A DNA stretch of 37,110 nt, from assembly GCA_029256365.1 (NCBI GenBank), contig JAQSYB010000001.1, positions 1 to 37,110 of the forward strand. Direction: 5' to 3'. Positions within the stretch are counted from its first letter, which is position 1. The number at the start of each line of letters is the position of its first letter. Shown here piece by piece: positions 14,587 through 22,636 of the stretch. The position numbers were made by a program, and so were the translations under genes. The stretch is from Clostridia bacterium (lineage in GTDB: Bacteria > Bacillota > Clostridia > Lutisporales > Lutisporaceae). The notes under the pieces are model-generated. The model had not been told where the DNA came from. It worked only from the letters and a program-made list of their open reading frames with translations, and did no database searches.

Positions 14587-16677
14587 CTAATCCGCTTGTA
14601 TATCTTTGATTGTTTCTGGATACTCAATTCTATCATGGAATATACCAGCCAATACCTTTACAAAAGCTTTTACTACCAAATCTAAGTCCTTCAGGGTAAG
14701 ATCTGTTTTATCCAGCTGTTCATCCTGCAGTTTATCCTTTATAATCTTCCGAACTCCTTGCTCAACTTGGTTCTGTGTTGGCTCAGTTAAAGATCTGATA
14801 TAGGCTTCTACAGAATCAGCCAGCATGACAATCGCAGCTTCCTTAGATTGAGGTCTTGGGAAATTATATCGGAATTTATCCTCTGTTACAGCTTCTGCCA
14901 CCTCACTATTCATAGCCTTATGATAAAAATACGCTACCAAGGTATTGCCATGATGCTCACGTATGATATTGATTACAGAAGAAGGCAGCTTATTTTTCGT
15001 TGCCAAATCTACTCCATCCTTTACGTGAGAGGTTATGATCAATGTACTTAGGTTAGGTGTAATTTTGTTATGAGGATTATCCTTTGTAATCTGATTTTCC
15101 TTGAAGAAATATGGCCTTTTCAGCTTTCCTATATCATGATAATATGCCCCTATTCTACAAAGTAGTGAATTTGCACCGATCTCCTCGGCTGCTGCTTCTG
15201 CTAAATTTCCTACTAGTATTGAGTGATAATAGGTGCCTGGAGCCTCTATAAGCAGTCTTCGCAGCAATGGCTGATTTGGATTTGACAACTCCAAGAGCTT
15301 GATGGGTGTTATGATATCAAAGGTAGCTTCTAGAAAAGGAAGTGTACCTATGGTTAAGACTGCCGAAAGGATACCCCCAACAAAGGCAAACATTGCATTT
15401 GTCAGCATAATTCGGGTGTCATAATTATTGATTAGACCAAAGCTTATAATGATCATTACACTCATCACACTAACCACTAGCCCAGCTAATACGATTGTTC
15501 CTCTATGATGTGTCTTATGTACCAACAGTGCTCCAGATATACCTGCTACAAGCATAGCTACCAATACTTCTGCATTTAAGCCGGTGATCATGCTTATAAA
15601 AACTGCAGTAATGATATTTGTAATGATGGCGATTTTAGGCTGAATCATGATTGAAATTACCATTGAGAATGCTGGCAGTAAAATAAGATATACAGAAATA
15701 CTTTTTGCCCCGGCTGCAGCAATAAGAGATATTACTATAATCAATCCGATCAGAAAAAGCTCACTGTTATTCTCCCACTGCTTTCTTGCAAATAAATTAC
15801 AATACAATATCAATATGAAAATTCCAGCCATGATACTTAAAGAATAGCCGGCATATAATCTAAATGCTGTAGAATTGCTTCTGCCATTGTCCAATAATCC
15901 AAAGGCCTCCAGCAGACTGAGCTGATGCGCTGTAACCTCTTGACCTTTTGTGATGATTTTTGAATCTTTCTTGATAATAACCTGCTCTACATTTCTTCTG
16001 GCTTCTTCTCTTTGTGCCGTCGTAGCTTCTTCATCATAGAACATGTTAGGTCTAATGATAATGATTGATAAATCTGCACCTAATTTATTTAATTCACTAT
16101 TATCTGTCAAATTATTAAAGAATTCCTTAATGGATTCTCTTCTATCATTTAATTTTGCTTCTTCAATATTTTCATTTAGCAACTGATTTGTGATATATAG
16201 TATTTTGTCCTTTAGCTTGTTAAGCTCCACTGTATCTGCCTTTAATAGTGCTTTGTAGTCCCCTTGATTCAACCCTATGTTAGACTGCTGCTCCATTAAT
16301 TGAAGCTTTTGATTGTTGTCCACATCTACTATACTTCTTATTTCTGTCAGTATCGAAAAAAAAGTCTCAATCTTTTTTTGAATGTCAATTTGCACAGTCC
16401 TATCTAGATTATAGACTGCTTGTACCGCCTCTTCTGCTGCTTTAATCTTAATTTCCGTAGCAGTCTTGTCCACCAAATCAGAAGGAGCGTAGATATCTTC
16501 TATGGCTACGTCTCCTACGTTGATATCGTATCTTTGGGGTGCTGTACTAATCACAAAAATTGACAAGATGGCTAAAAACAAACCAAAAAATATCAAAGAC
16601 TTTGTTGTCAAATCTATTTTAATAAAATTCTTCACTTTTTCATTTACATTTTTAAGGTTTCTAAGCTTATTAGCCAT
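14587..16677 (-). CDS. pgpH: 7TM-HD cyclic-di-AMP phosphodiesterase PgpH (YqfF)
   Basis: Membrane protein of 696 aa. TM1 (about 28-46), a large extracytoplasmic 7TMR-HDED domain (about 47-275), a bundle of seven membrane helices (about 278-460), then a cytoplasmic HD domain with YHDIGKLKRPYFF and HHGNTLVAYFY. Members hydrolyse c-di-AMP to pApA and thereby affect potassium and osmotic balance and cell-wall state. Length is typical. It lies 11 bp after phoH and 64 bp before ybeY, as in Bacillus (yqfF). Confidence 0.94.
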   Translation of the reverse strand: MANKLRNLKNVNEKVKNFIKIDLTTKSLIFFGLFLAILSIFVISTAPQRYDINVGDVAIEDIYAPSDLVDKTATEIKIKAAEEAVQAVYNLDRTVQIDIQKKIETFFSILTEIRSIVDVDNNQKLQLMEQQSNIGLNQGDYKALLKADTVELNKLKDKILYITNQLLNENIEEAKLNDRRESIKEFFNNLTDNSELNKLGADLSIIIIRPNMFYDEEATTAQREEARRNVEQVIIKKDSKIITKGQEVTAHQLSLLEAFGLLDNGRSNSTAFRLYAGYSLSIMAGIFILILYCNLFARKQWENNSELFLIGLIIVISLIAAAGAKSISVYLILLPAFSMVISIMIQPKIAIITNIITAVFISMITGLNAEVLVAMLVAGISGALLVHKTHHRGTIVLAGLVVSVMSVMIIISFGLINNYDTRIMLTNAMFAFVGGILSAVLTIGTLPFLEATFDIITPIKLLELSNPNQPLLRRLLIEAPGTYYHSILVGNLAEAAAEEIGANSLLCRIGAYYHDIGKLKRPYFFKENQITKDNPHNKITPNLSTLIITSHVKDGVDLATKNKLPSSVINIIREHHGNTLVAYFYHKAMNSEVAEAVTEDKFRYNFPRPQSKEAAIVMLADSVEAYIRSLTEPTQNQVEQGVRKIIKDKLQDEQLDKTDLTLKDLDLVVKAFVKVLAGIFHDRIEYPETIKDIQAD

Positions 16678-16688
16678 TTTATCACCTG

Positions 16689-17684
16689 TTATTCCGAGAA
16701 ATCATTTAGATCCTCTTTATTTATTTCGTACCTTTCATAGGCCTTAATAATATCCTGCACCAGCTTGTGTCTAACTACGTCCTTTTCATTGAAATATATA
16801 AAATCTACTCCCTTGATGCCTTCCAATATTCCCATAACTGTCTTTAAACCTGAGGCCCGTCCTCTAGGCAAATCAATTTGTGTAATATCGCCTGTGACAA
16901 TCACCTTTGAACCAAAACCCAATCTGGTCAAAAACATTTTCATTTGCTCCGGAGTGGTATTTTGAGCTTCATCCAATATAATATAGCTGTCGTTTAAAGT
17001 TCTGCCTCTCATGTATGCCAAAGGCGCTACCTCAATAAGACCTTTTTCCATGTTTTTTTGAAAAACCTCAATGCCCATAATGTCATGAAGCGCATCATAC
17101 AATGGTCTTAAGTAAGGGTCAACCTTTTCTTGTAAGTCTCCAGGTAAAAATCCAAGCTTTTCCCCTGCCTCCACCGCTGGACGCGTTAGGATGATTCTGT
17201 TTACCTCTCTATTTTTAAAGGCTTTTATAGCCATAGCCATAGCTAAATATGTCTTACCAGTACCAGCAGGTCCAATGCCAAAAACGATATCATTTTGTTT
17301 GATGGAATTGATATAATCCTTTTGGCCCAAGGTCTTGCACTTAATCACCTTGCCTCTGGCTGTTGTAATGACAACATCATCAAAATCATAGGTTTGCTTG
17401 CCAACCCCATCTTCCTCTTTGACAAGGGCAATGATATAGCTTACAATCTGACTATTGATCTCTTCTCTGTCATCTTGCTTCTTCATCAATATTTCTAATA
17501 CTCTTCTTGCCCTATCAATATTCTTATCCTCACCTATAATCCGTAACTCGTCTTCTCTGATTAATATTGATACAAGCAGCTCATTTTCGATTATTTTCAA
17601 GTTTTCATCGTAGCTTCCAAAAAGCTCCTGTGTCTTTTCAATGTCAACCAATGCCATGCTTTTTCCTGCGAAATTATTGATCAA
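16689..17684 (-). CDS. phoH: PhoH-family ATPase (YbeZ-like)
   Basis: Cytoplasmic P-loop ATPase of 331 aa: Walker A GPAGTGKTYLAMAMA (about 140-155), Walker B SYIILDEAQNTTPEQMK, and sensor VTGDITQIDLPRG. Family members act in RNA metabolism with YbeY, which is encoded two genes downstream. TTG at 17684 is chosen because GGGAGG stands eight bases before it and the protein then starts near the usual position. The in-frame ATG at 17708 has no ribosome-binding site, so this start is likely but not certain. yqfD ends 27 bp upstream. Confidence 0.92.
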   Translation of the reverse strand: MINNFAGKSMALVDIEKTQELFGSYDENLKIIENELLVSILIREDELRIIGEDKNIDRARRVLEILMKKQDDREEINSQIVSYIIALVKEEDGVGKQTYDFDDVVITTARGKVIKCKTLGQKDYINSIKQNDIVFGIGPAGTGKTYLAMAMAIKAFKNREVNRIILTRPAVEAGEKLGFLPGDLQEKVDPYLRPLYDALHDIMGIEVFQKNMEKGLIEVAPLAYMRGRTLNDSYIILDEAQNTTPEQMKMFLTRLGFGSKVIVTGDITQIDLPRGRASGLKTVMGILEGIKGVDFIYFNEKDVVRHKLVQDIIKAYERYEINKEDLNDFSE

Positions 17685-17711
17685 GTCATTTTCCTCCCAT
17701 TGTACCATAGG

Positions 17712-18896
17712 TTATTTAGCTTGTATTCTCTTCTTTACTCCGATTTCCTCTAGTATCTCTACGGATATCTTTGCCATAACCGACTTTTTTTCTTCCACAT
17801 AGTTAATTTTTTTATCTAGAACCACTGCGTTCTCTGACAGATGCAGCTTCAGCCTTTCATTTAGCCTTTCTTCACATCTTTTCTTTGCTTGTTCTACTGT
17901 CAAAGTCTTGGGTACAATTACAAGTTCATTGTATCGAATAGAGATAAGTTTAATCGGAAAAACATAATTTCCAAAGCTTATTATATTTTTTTCCTCTCTT
18001 ACCTCATTATATTCGCTGTAGGGTATTGTTTTTTTGAAGCCCACCTCTTTATCCAATAGTTTTAGCATATATTGGGTGGTTTTTCTGCCGGTGTCCTTAA
18101 ATTCAATCTGCTGCAAATCCATTTGCTCTGCATCTTCATACCAGGTTCTACCTGTAACCTGAGCCAAAGAGTGCACCAGTCGTGGTTCTGAGTTTTCTCT
18201 CAGGATTGTGCCCGTTACAAGCACTTGACCTTTCTTGACGGTAACTCCATCCTTAACGATTCCATCGCCATTTAACACTAAAATTTTATGAATGACTCCG
18301 CTTTTGGCAGCAACGATATCGCATGCATCCGTTTTGCTAATCAGCTCAGGCTCTTCTCTTTTTTCTACTACCTCTACAACTGCCTTGGTTCCTCTCACTT
18401 GTATGCCAACCCAGGAAAGCTGCGGCAGCTTGATCAGTATCTTGTTTTCTAAGGAGTGCCTATCCAACTTTGCTTTACGTACGCCTTCCTTAAGTCCCTC
18501 CTGATTAACAATATCCATAACTACTTTGGGATCAATGGTTTTTGTCCCTACTACTTCAATCATCCATACATAGGAACACATCACATAAATCATAATCAAA
18601 AGAATCATTACAGTAGCTGCAAAAAGCTTATGTCTCTTCAAATCCTTCAATATAAAGGGGAACCCTCTTTTTTCCTTAATAACGATGGTGCTATCGGTTT
18701 TCCGTACTATTTCTCGCATTTTACCAAAATTTTCTAATCCAATTTTAGCGCTAATAGAAGTATAGCTTAGCTTTTTTATATCCCATATATATATTCCGTT
18801 TGATATTGCCATATTTATAAAACGTTCGATTTTCAAGCCTTCTACAATAATAATAGCATATCCTCTCAAAAAATTCCATAATCGTATGATTATCAT
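17712..18896 (-). CDS. yqfD: Sporulation protein YqfD
   Basis: Sporulation-associated membrane protein of 394 aa. The N-terminus MIIIRLWNFLRGYAIIIVEG is typical of YqfD. A transmembrane segment (about 93-112) follows RGFPFILKDLKRHKLF, and the rest is a large domain outside that helix with SWVGIQVRGTKAVVEVVE and VKKGQVLVTG (biotinyl/HlyD-like turn). YqfC and YqfD homologues occur in endospore formers and are produced in the mother cell; the exact role is not settled. The ATG at 18896 has GAGGAG eight bases upstream. It lies 50 bp after yqfC. Confidence 0.93.
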   Translation of the reverse strand: MIIIRLWNFLRGYAIIIVEGLKIERFINMAISNGIYIWDIKKLSYTSISAKIGLENFGKMREIVRKTDSTIVIKEKRGFPFILKDLKRHKLFAATVMILLIMIYVMCSYVWMIEVVGTKTIDPKVVMDIVNQEGLKEGVRKAKLDRHSLENKILIKLPQLSWVGIQVRGTKAVVEVVEKREEPELISKTDACDIVAAKSGVIHKILVLNGDGIVKDGVTVKKGQVLVTGTILRENSEPRLVHSLAQVTGRTWYEDAEQMDLQQIEFKDTGRKTTQYMLKLLDKEVGFKKTIPYSEYNEVREEKNIISFGNYVFPIKLISIRYNELVIVPKTLTVEQAKKRCEERLNERLKLHLSENAVVLDKKINYVEEKKSVMAKISVEILEEIGVKKRIQAK

Positions 18897-18946
18897 AACT
18901 CTTACTCCTCTCTGCCTTAGGAAGTATTTGGTATTCTGATTAAAGC

Positions 18947-19219
18947 TTAATAACCCACACTGTCTATCTCTCCAGTTATGGTTATTTCCTCCTGAAGAAT
19001 TGATTTTATATTAAGCTTTGATCCAATAACAATGAGAATCCCACTCCCGGTATTTACCCTGATTTGATCCTCGTTATATTCCAATATTCCCTTGTGGTTT
19101 TCCACTATAACATGATTGCTGCCAATCATCGTAACCCTTGCTACATCTAGTATAATATCTTTAGGAAGCTCTAAGGCATTTGAAAGGGTTTCCTTTATTT
19201 TATAAGTTTTTTTGTTCAT
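18947..19219 (-). CDS. yqfC: Sporulation protein YqfC
   Basis: Short protein of 90 aa of the YabP/YqfC family. The pattern LELPKDIILDVARVTMIGSN, VENHKGILEYNEDQIRVNT and the final ITGEIDSVGY is characteristic. YabP/YqfC proteins are sporulation genes; this one is always paired with yqfD, as here. The ATG at 19219 is chosen with GAGGTGG upstream, since the GTG three codons earlier overlaps that ribosome-binding site. It is the first gene after the terminator at 19280-19328, so its promoter must lie in the roughly 60 bp before it or transcription must read through. Confidence 0.93.
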   Translation of the reverse strand: MNKKTYKIKETLSNALELPKDIILDVARVTMIGSNHVIVENHKGILEYNEDQIRVNTGSGILIVIGSKLNIKSILQEEITITGEIDSVGY

Positions 19220-19279
19220 AACACCCACCTCTATATAAATCTATGCTAAGCTACTTTAAATAGAATAAAAAACATCCAA

Positions 19280-19328
19280 AAAAGTACAAAAGGTCAAGCA
19301 AATTGATTGCTTGACCTTTTGTACTTTT
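19280..19328 (-). terminator. Very strong terminator between 143-aa gene and yqfC
   Basis: A perfect 22-bp stem (19280-19301 with 19307-19328, loop ATTGA) is followed on the minus strand by T-rich sequence. The stop codon of the upstream gene (19327-19329) sits at the foot of the stem. Confidence 0.85.
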
Positions 19329-19758
19329 ATCTTATATTTCTTTTCAAAGCTCTGGGTTTTCCCAATACCTCGGCCATTATGATACTTCTCTGCAGATCGT
19401 TAAAAGAATTATCCGTCTCCATGCTGTAAGCTTCCCCATCAGCAATCATATCATTTTGATCTTCTGACCATATTGGCTCTGAGGTTTTATTTTGAATGAC
19501 CTCTTTATATAAATTAGGCTCTATGCTACCAAACACACTTTGCATCTCTGGCTTATGCATCGAATCCTCATGCTGACTCTTAACCTCACCCAGGTTGGTT
19601 ACATTGAATTTTCTTTTTGCCTTTACAGTGGGCTGTACACTAGGCTTCATACTTTGATCTTCCGGTGCTGCCTGCTTCTTTTGCTTGTTATTTTTCATCG
19701 CGTTCTGAAACACCGACGACAATACTGCAAACAAAGCAAATAAAATAATCGATTCCAA
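19327..19758 (-). CDS. Hypothetical membrane-anchored protein at the yqfB position
   Basis: Unrecognised protein of 143 aa. A single N-terminal hydrophobic segment (about 3-20, ESIILFALFAVLSSVF) is followed by a polar, probably disordered Lys/Gln/Pro-rich region. The C-terminal helix, DLQRSIIMAEVLGKPRALKR, is the part most likely to be conserved. The start is TTG at 19758, with a weak AAGG ten bases upstream. It lies 33 bp after floA, in the slot that Bacillus fills with yqfB, and ends in a strong terminator. A role linked to FloA membrane domains is possible but unsupported. Confidence 0.7.
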   Translation of the reverse strand: MESIILFALFAVLSSVFQNAMKNNKQKKQAAPEDQSMKPSVQPTVKAKRKFNVTNLGEVKSQHEDSMHKPEMQSVFGSIEPNLYKEVIQNKTSEPIWSEDQNDMIADGEAYSMETDNSFNDLQRSIIMAEVLGKPRALKRNIR

Positions 19759-19791
19759 CTACATCCCGCCTTTCAATGAGAAGGGCTTATT

Positions 19792-20784
19792 CTATTTCTT
19801 ATCAATACCTGGAGAATCTGATTTACCGCCCTTAGATATCGAATCTCTCATCAGGGTATCTGCTTGTATGTTCTGCATTTGATAATAATCCAGTACGCCA
19901 AGTCTACCATTTTTCAATGCATCTGCCAAAGCCTTTGGAACCTCTGCTTCCGCTTCAACAACCTTAGCTCTCATTTCCTGCACTGCAGCCTTCATTTCCT
20001 GTTCCTTTGCAACAGCCATTGCACGTCTTTCCTCTGCTTTAGCCTGTGCGATTCTCTTATCTGCTTCTGCCTGATCTGTTTGCAGCTGCGCTCCTATGTT
20101 TCTACCGATATCCACATCAGCTATATCTATGGATAGTATTTGGAAGGCAGTACCTGAATCAAGTCCCTTTGCCAAAACAGTTCTAGATATTGAATCTGGA
20201 TTCTCCAAAACCGCCTTATGACTCTCGCTGCTACCTACAGTTGTTACAATACCCTCACCTACTCTGGCTATGATGGTTTCTTCGCCGGCGCCACCTACCA
20301 ATCTCTCAATATTGGCTCTTACTGTAACTCTGGCTTTTGCTCTTACTTCGATACCATCCTTTGCAACAGCTGCAATAACTGGAGTTTCTATTACCTTTGG
20401 ATTAACACTCATCTGAACTGCATTCAATACATCTCTTCCTGCTAGGTCAATAGCGGCTGCTCTTTCAAAAAGCAAATCGATATCTGCTCTTTGCGCAGCA
20501 ATCAAAGCATTTACTACTCTATCAACATTACCACCAGCAAGGTAGTGTGCTTCCAATTGATTTACTGTTACATTTATGCCACCTTTTCTAGCCTTTATCA
20601 GTGGATTTACAATTCTTCCAGGTGAAACTCTTCTAAGTCTCATACCTACCAAATTAAAGATACCAACGTTTACTCCTGCTGAAATTGCGGAAATCCATAA
20701 TCCCAATGGAACAAAACTAAAGAAAATTGTAATACCCAATATAACCAAAAAGATAATAAAAATCGGTACTATTTCAAAAATCAT
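19792..20784 (-). CDS. floA: Flotillin-like protein FloA
   Basis: Membrane-domain scaffold of 330 aa (YqfA). An N-terminal hydrophobic hairpin (about 4-46) precedes SPFH-like sequence such as RRVSPGRIVNPLIKARKGG and NVTVNQLEAHYLAGGNVDRV, a domain with GIEVRAKARVTVRANIERLVGG (quoted in part), and a C-terminal Ala/Glu-rich coiled coil (about 230-295). FloA proteins organise fluid membrane regions near the cell-wall synthesis machinery. It follows nfeD by 12 bp, the standard NfeD-flotillin pair. The ATG at 20784 has AGGAGG upstream. Confidence 0.96.
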   Translation of the reverse strand: MIFEIVPIFIIFLVILGITIFFSFVPLGLWISAISAGVNVGIFNLVGMRLRRVSPGRIVNPLIKARKGGINVTVNQLEAHYLAGGNVDRVVNALIAAQRADIDLLFERAAAIDLAGRDVLNAVQMSVNPKVIETPVIAAVAKDGIEVRAKARVTVRANIERLVGGAGEETIIARVGEGIVTTVGSSESHKAVLENPDSISRTVLAKGLDSGTAFQILSIDIADVDIGRNIGAQLQTDQAEADKRIAQAKAEERRAMAVAKEQEMKAAVQEMRAKVVEAEAEVPKALADALKNGRLGVLDYYQMQNIQADTLMRDSISKGGKSDSPGIDKK

Positions 20785-20796
20785 GTTCTTCCTCCT

Positions 20797-21300
20797 TTAA
20801 TTTTCTTTTATTTCTCTTACAAACAAACTGCTTCCCTCTGCTCTAATCACTTCTACTAAGGCATCCTTATTAATAAATTCGCCTTCTGAAACCGCATCCA
20901 ATTTCATGTTATCTATCATTATGATACCTGCTGATCTCATGGGCGTAACTGCAATGCCCCTTTTTCCAATAAAGCTAGTATACTTATCATTGCTGATATA
21001 ACCTTCTTCATTTTTCTGTTCAGTGTTTAGTACAAAGGATTTCAGATATTTTTTTGCCCACCCTAGCTTTATCATGGCAACAAGCAATAAACCAGCAAAG
21101 GCTGCTGTTCCAATCATCATTAATAATGCTTGAATGGGACTGGCCGATATCATTATTATGCTGATTATTACAACAATAATCCCCGATATTCCTGCAACAC
21201 CAAAGCCAGGAAAAGCGACTTCAACTAATAATAATACCAAGCCCAATACATATAAAAAGGCTGTGAACAAATTAATACCTTGATAAAAACCTTCTAGCAT
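20797..21300 (-). CDS. NfeD-family membrane protein
   Basis: Short NfeD protein of 167 aa without the N-terminal protease domain. Three or four membrane helices lie at about 8-90 (LYVLGLVLLLVEVAFPGFG, IIVVIISIIMISA, then ALLMMIGTAAFAGLLLVAM), followed by an OB-fold domain with SFIGKRGIAVTPMRSAGIIM and VIRAEGSSLFVREI. NfeD partners with the adjacent flotillin. The ATG at 21300 is chosen because GGAGG lies seven bases upstream and the 16-residue upstream extension has no family counterpart. Confidence 0.9.
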   Translation of the reverse strand: MLEGFYQGINLFTAFLYVLGLVLLLVEVAFPGFGVAGISGIIVVIISIIMISASPIQALLMMIGTAAFAGLLLVAMIKLGWAKKYLKSFVLNTEQKNEEGYISNDKYTSFIGKRGIAVTPMRSAGIIMIDNMKLDAVSEGEFINKDALVEVIRAEGSSLFVREIKEN

Positions 21301-21319
21301 AAATACACCTCCTATTCCT

Positions 21320-21348
21320 ATGATACCACTTTTTGTAATTCTTAACAA
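21320..21348 (-). promoter_or_regulatory. Promoter of nfeD-floA
   Basis: On the minus strand TTGTTA (21343-21348), 17 bp, TATCAT (21320-21325). It lies between the yqeY terminator and the nfeD start, where a promoter is expected. Confidence 0.5.
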
Positions 21349-21388
21349 AGGGTGAATTGCTGAACTTATGCTTAAAATAAATAAAAAG

Positions 21389-21414
21389 AACTGAAATCCT
21401 TAAGGATTTCAGTT
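21389..21414 (-). terminator. Terminator of rpsU-yqeY
   Basis: AACTGAAATCCTT (21389-21401) and its exact complement (21402-21414) form a hairpin six bases past the yqeY stop. On the minus strand CTTTTTATTTATTTT follows. Confidence 0.85.
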
Positions 21415-21419
21415 CTTTG

Positions 21420-21863
21420 TTATTGCAATTGCTGTTTGACTAATATATTTACGAGCTTTCCGTCTGCTCTACCTTTTACCTTAGGCATCAGAGCACTCAT
21501 AACTCTACCCATGTCTTTAGCGCTTTGTGCACCAACTTCGATTATTGTATCAGCAATTATTCTACTGACTTCATCTTCTGAAAGCTGTTGCGGAAGATAG
21601 GCCATTAATATATCTATCTCTTTTTGAATATTCTCTACTAGATCTAGTCTATTGCCTTTTTCATACTCAGGAATGGAGTCTTTACGCATCTTCACTCCCT
21701 TGGCAACAACCTCAATGACCCCCTCGTCATCAAGCTCAATCTTCTTATCCTTTTCAATCTGCAATATACCAGCTCTAGTCATAACAATTACGTTCTTTCT
21801 AATGCTGTCCTTATCTTTCATTGCAGTTTTAAGGTCTTGCTGTAAAACTTCTTTGAGGGACAT
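21420..21863 (-). CDS. yqeY: GatB/YqeY domain-containing protein
   Basis: Helical protein of 147 aa related to the C-terminal tRNA-binding region of GatB. MSLKEVLQQDLKTAMKDKDS opens it, and AYLPQQLSEDEVSRII, AKDMGRVMSALMPKVKGRAD and VNILVKQQL are family signatures. The role is probably in tRNA or amidotransferase function but is not proven. The ATG at 21863 has AAGG nine bases upstream. It follows rpsU by 15 bp, a very common pair in Firmicutes. Confidence 0.95.
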   Translation of the reverse strand: MSLKEVLQQDLKTAMKDKDSIRKNVIVMTRAGILQIEKDKKIELDDEGVIEVVAKGVKMRKDSIPEYEKGNRLDLVENIQKEIDILMAYLPQQLSEDEVSRIIADTIIEVGAQSAKDMGRVMSALMPKVKGRADGKLVNILVKQQLQ

Positions 21864-21878
21864 TAATATCAACCTTCT

Positions 21879-22055
21879 TTATTTTGTTTTTCTTTTTCTA
21901 GCAGCCTCAGACTTTTTTCTTCTCTTTACGCTTGGGCTTTCATAGTGCTCTCTTTTTCTAACTTCAGCCAAAACTCCAGCTCTTGCACATTTTTTCTTAA
22001 ATCTTCTTAATGCACTCTCTAGAGATTCATTTTCACCAACTCTGATTTCAGACAT
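21879..22055 (-). CDS. rpsU: 30S ribosomal protein S21
   Basis: Short basic protein of 58 aa read directly from the minus strand. It begins MSEIRVGENESLESALRRFK, continues KKCARAGVLAEVRKREHYE and ends in the usual Arg/Lys-rich tail. S21 binds the 30S platform and assists initiation. The ATG at 22055 has GGAGGGAG upstream. It is preceded by a near-consensus promoter at 22142-22171 and followed by yqeY, so the pair forms a short operon. Confidence 0.97.
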   Translation of the reverse strand: MSEIRVGENESLESALRRFKKKCARAGVLAEVRKREHYESPSVKRRKKSEAARKRKTK

Positions 22056-22141
22056 CTAATTTCCCTCCCTCCGCTGATAACAATGCTCACAGTATAACCA
22101 ATATACTGTTTTAGATAGTGGGAATAAAACACACTCAAATA

Positions 22142-22171
22142 ATTATACATTATTAAACCATAGTGTGTCAA
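22142..22171 (-). promoter_or_regulatory. Strong sigma-A promoter of rpsU-yqeY
   Basis: On the minus strand a perfect TTGACA (22166-22171), 18-bp spacer, perfect TATAAT (22142-22147). Transcription would start about 80 bases before rpsU. The leader contains a small inverted repeat, CAGTATA (22090-22096) with TATACTG (22102-22108). Confidence 0.85.
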
Positions 22172-22184
22172 CCCTTACAATTAT

Positions 22185-22529
22185 TTAACCTGGTGGCCAT
22201 TGTAAACTTCTTCCTCCAAGTATATGGTAATGCAAATGGGCAACGGTTTGACCACCGTTTGCACCTGTATTTGCTACTACTCTAAAACCATCTTTATCAA
22301 TATCTAACATCTTTGCAATTTTATTGATTGCATCAAAAATATCAACCGTTACATATTTATTGCTTTCATTTAAGTCAAGAACTGACTGTATATGCTGCTT
22401 CGGTACTACCAATATATGAACAGGTGCTCCAGGATTGATATCCTCAAACGCTAGAACCTTATCGTCTTCATAAATCTTATTACATGGAATTTCTCCATTT
22501 ACAATTTTGCAAAAAATGCAATTTGACAA
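22185..22529 (-). CDS. HIT-family (HINT-type) nucleotide hydrolase
   Basis: Histidine-triad protein of 114 aa that hydrolyses or binds purine nucleotide phosphoramidates. CIFCKIVNGEIPCNKIYED opens it, with cysteines C4 and C7; INPGAPVHILVVPKQH follows, and the triad is HLHYH (98-102). Length is normal for HINT. The start is TTG at 22529 with GGAGG seven bases upstream. It is the last gene of the prmA-rsmE-mtaB direction, separated from mtaB by 107 bp that hold a weak hairpin. Confidence 0.95.
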   Translation of the reverse strand: MSNCIFCKIVNGEIPCNKIYEDDKVLAFEDINPGAPVHILVVPKQHIQSVLDLNESNKYVTVDIFDAINKIAKMLDIDKDGFRVVANTGANGGQTVAHLHYHILGGRSLQWPPG

Positions 22530-22544
22530 GCCTTCACCTCCCTA

Positions 22545-22579
22545 CTAGTATATGAAAATAACAGCTTTAAAATAGCTGT
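22545..22579 (-). terminator. Possible weak terminator after mtaB
   Basis: ACAGCT (22561-22566) and AGCTGT (22574-22579) form a 6-bp hairpin, followed on the minus strand by TATTTTCAT. It is a weak candidate and read-through into the HIT gene is plausible. Confidence 0.35.
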
Positions 22580-22636
22580 ATGAATATATTATTATTCAAC
22601 ATGAATCGGTGAAATCCTGCTGGCAAAACTGATATA

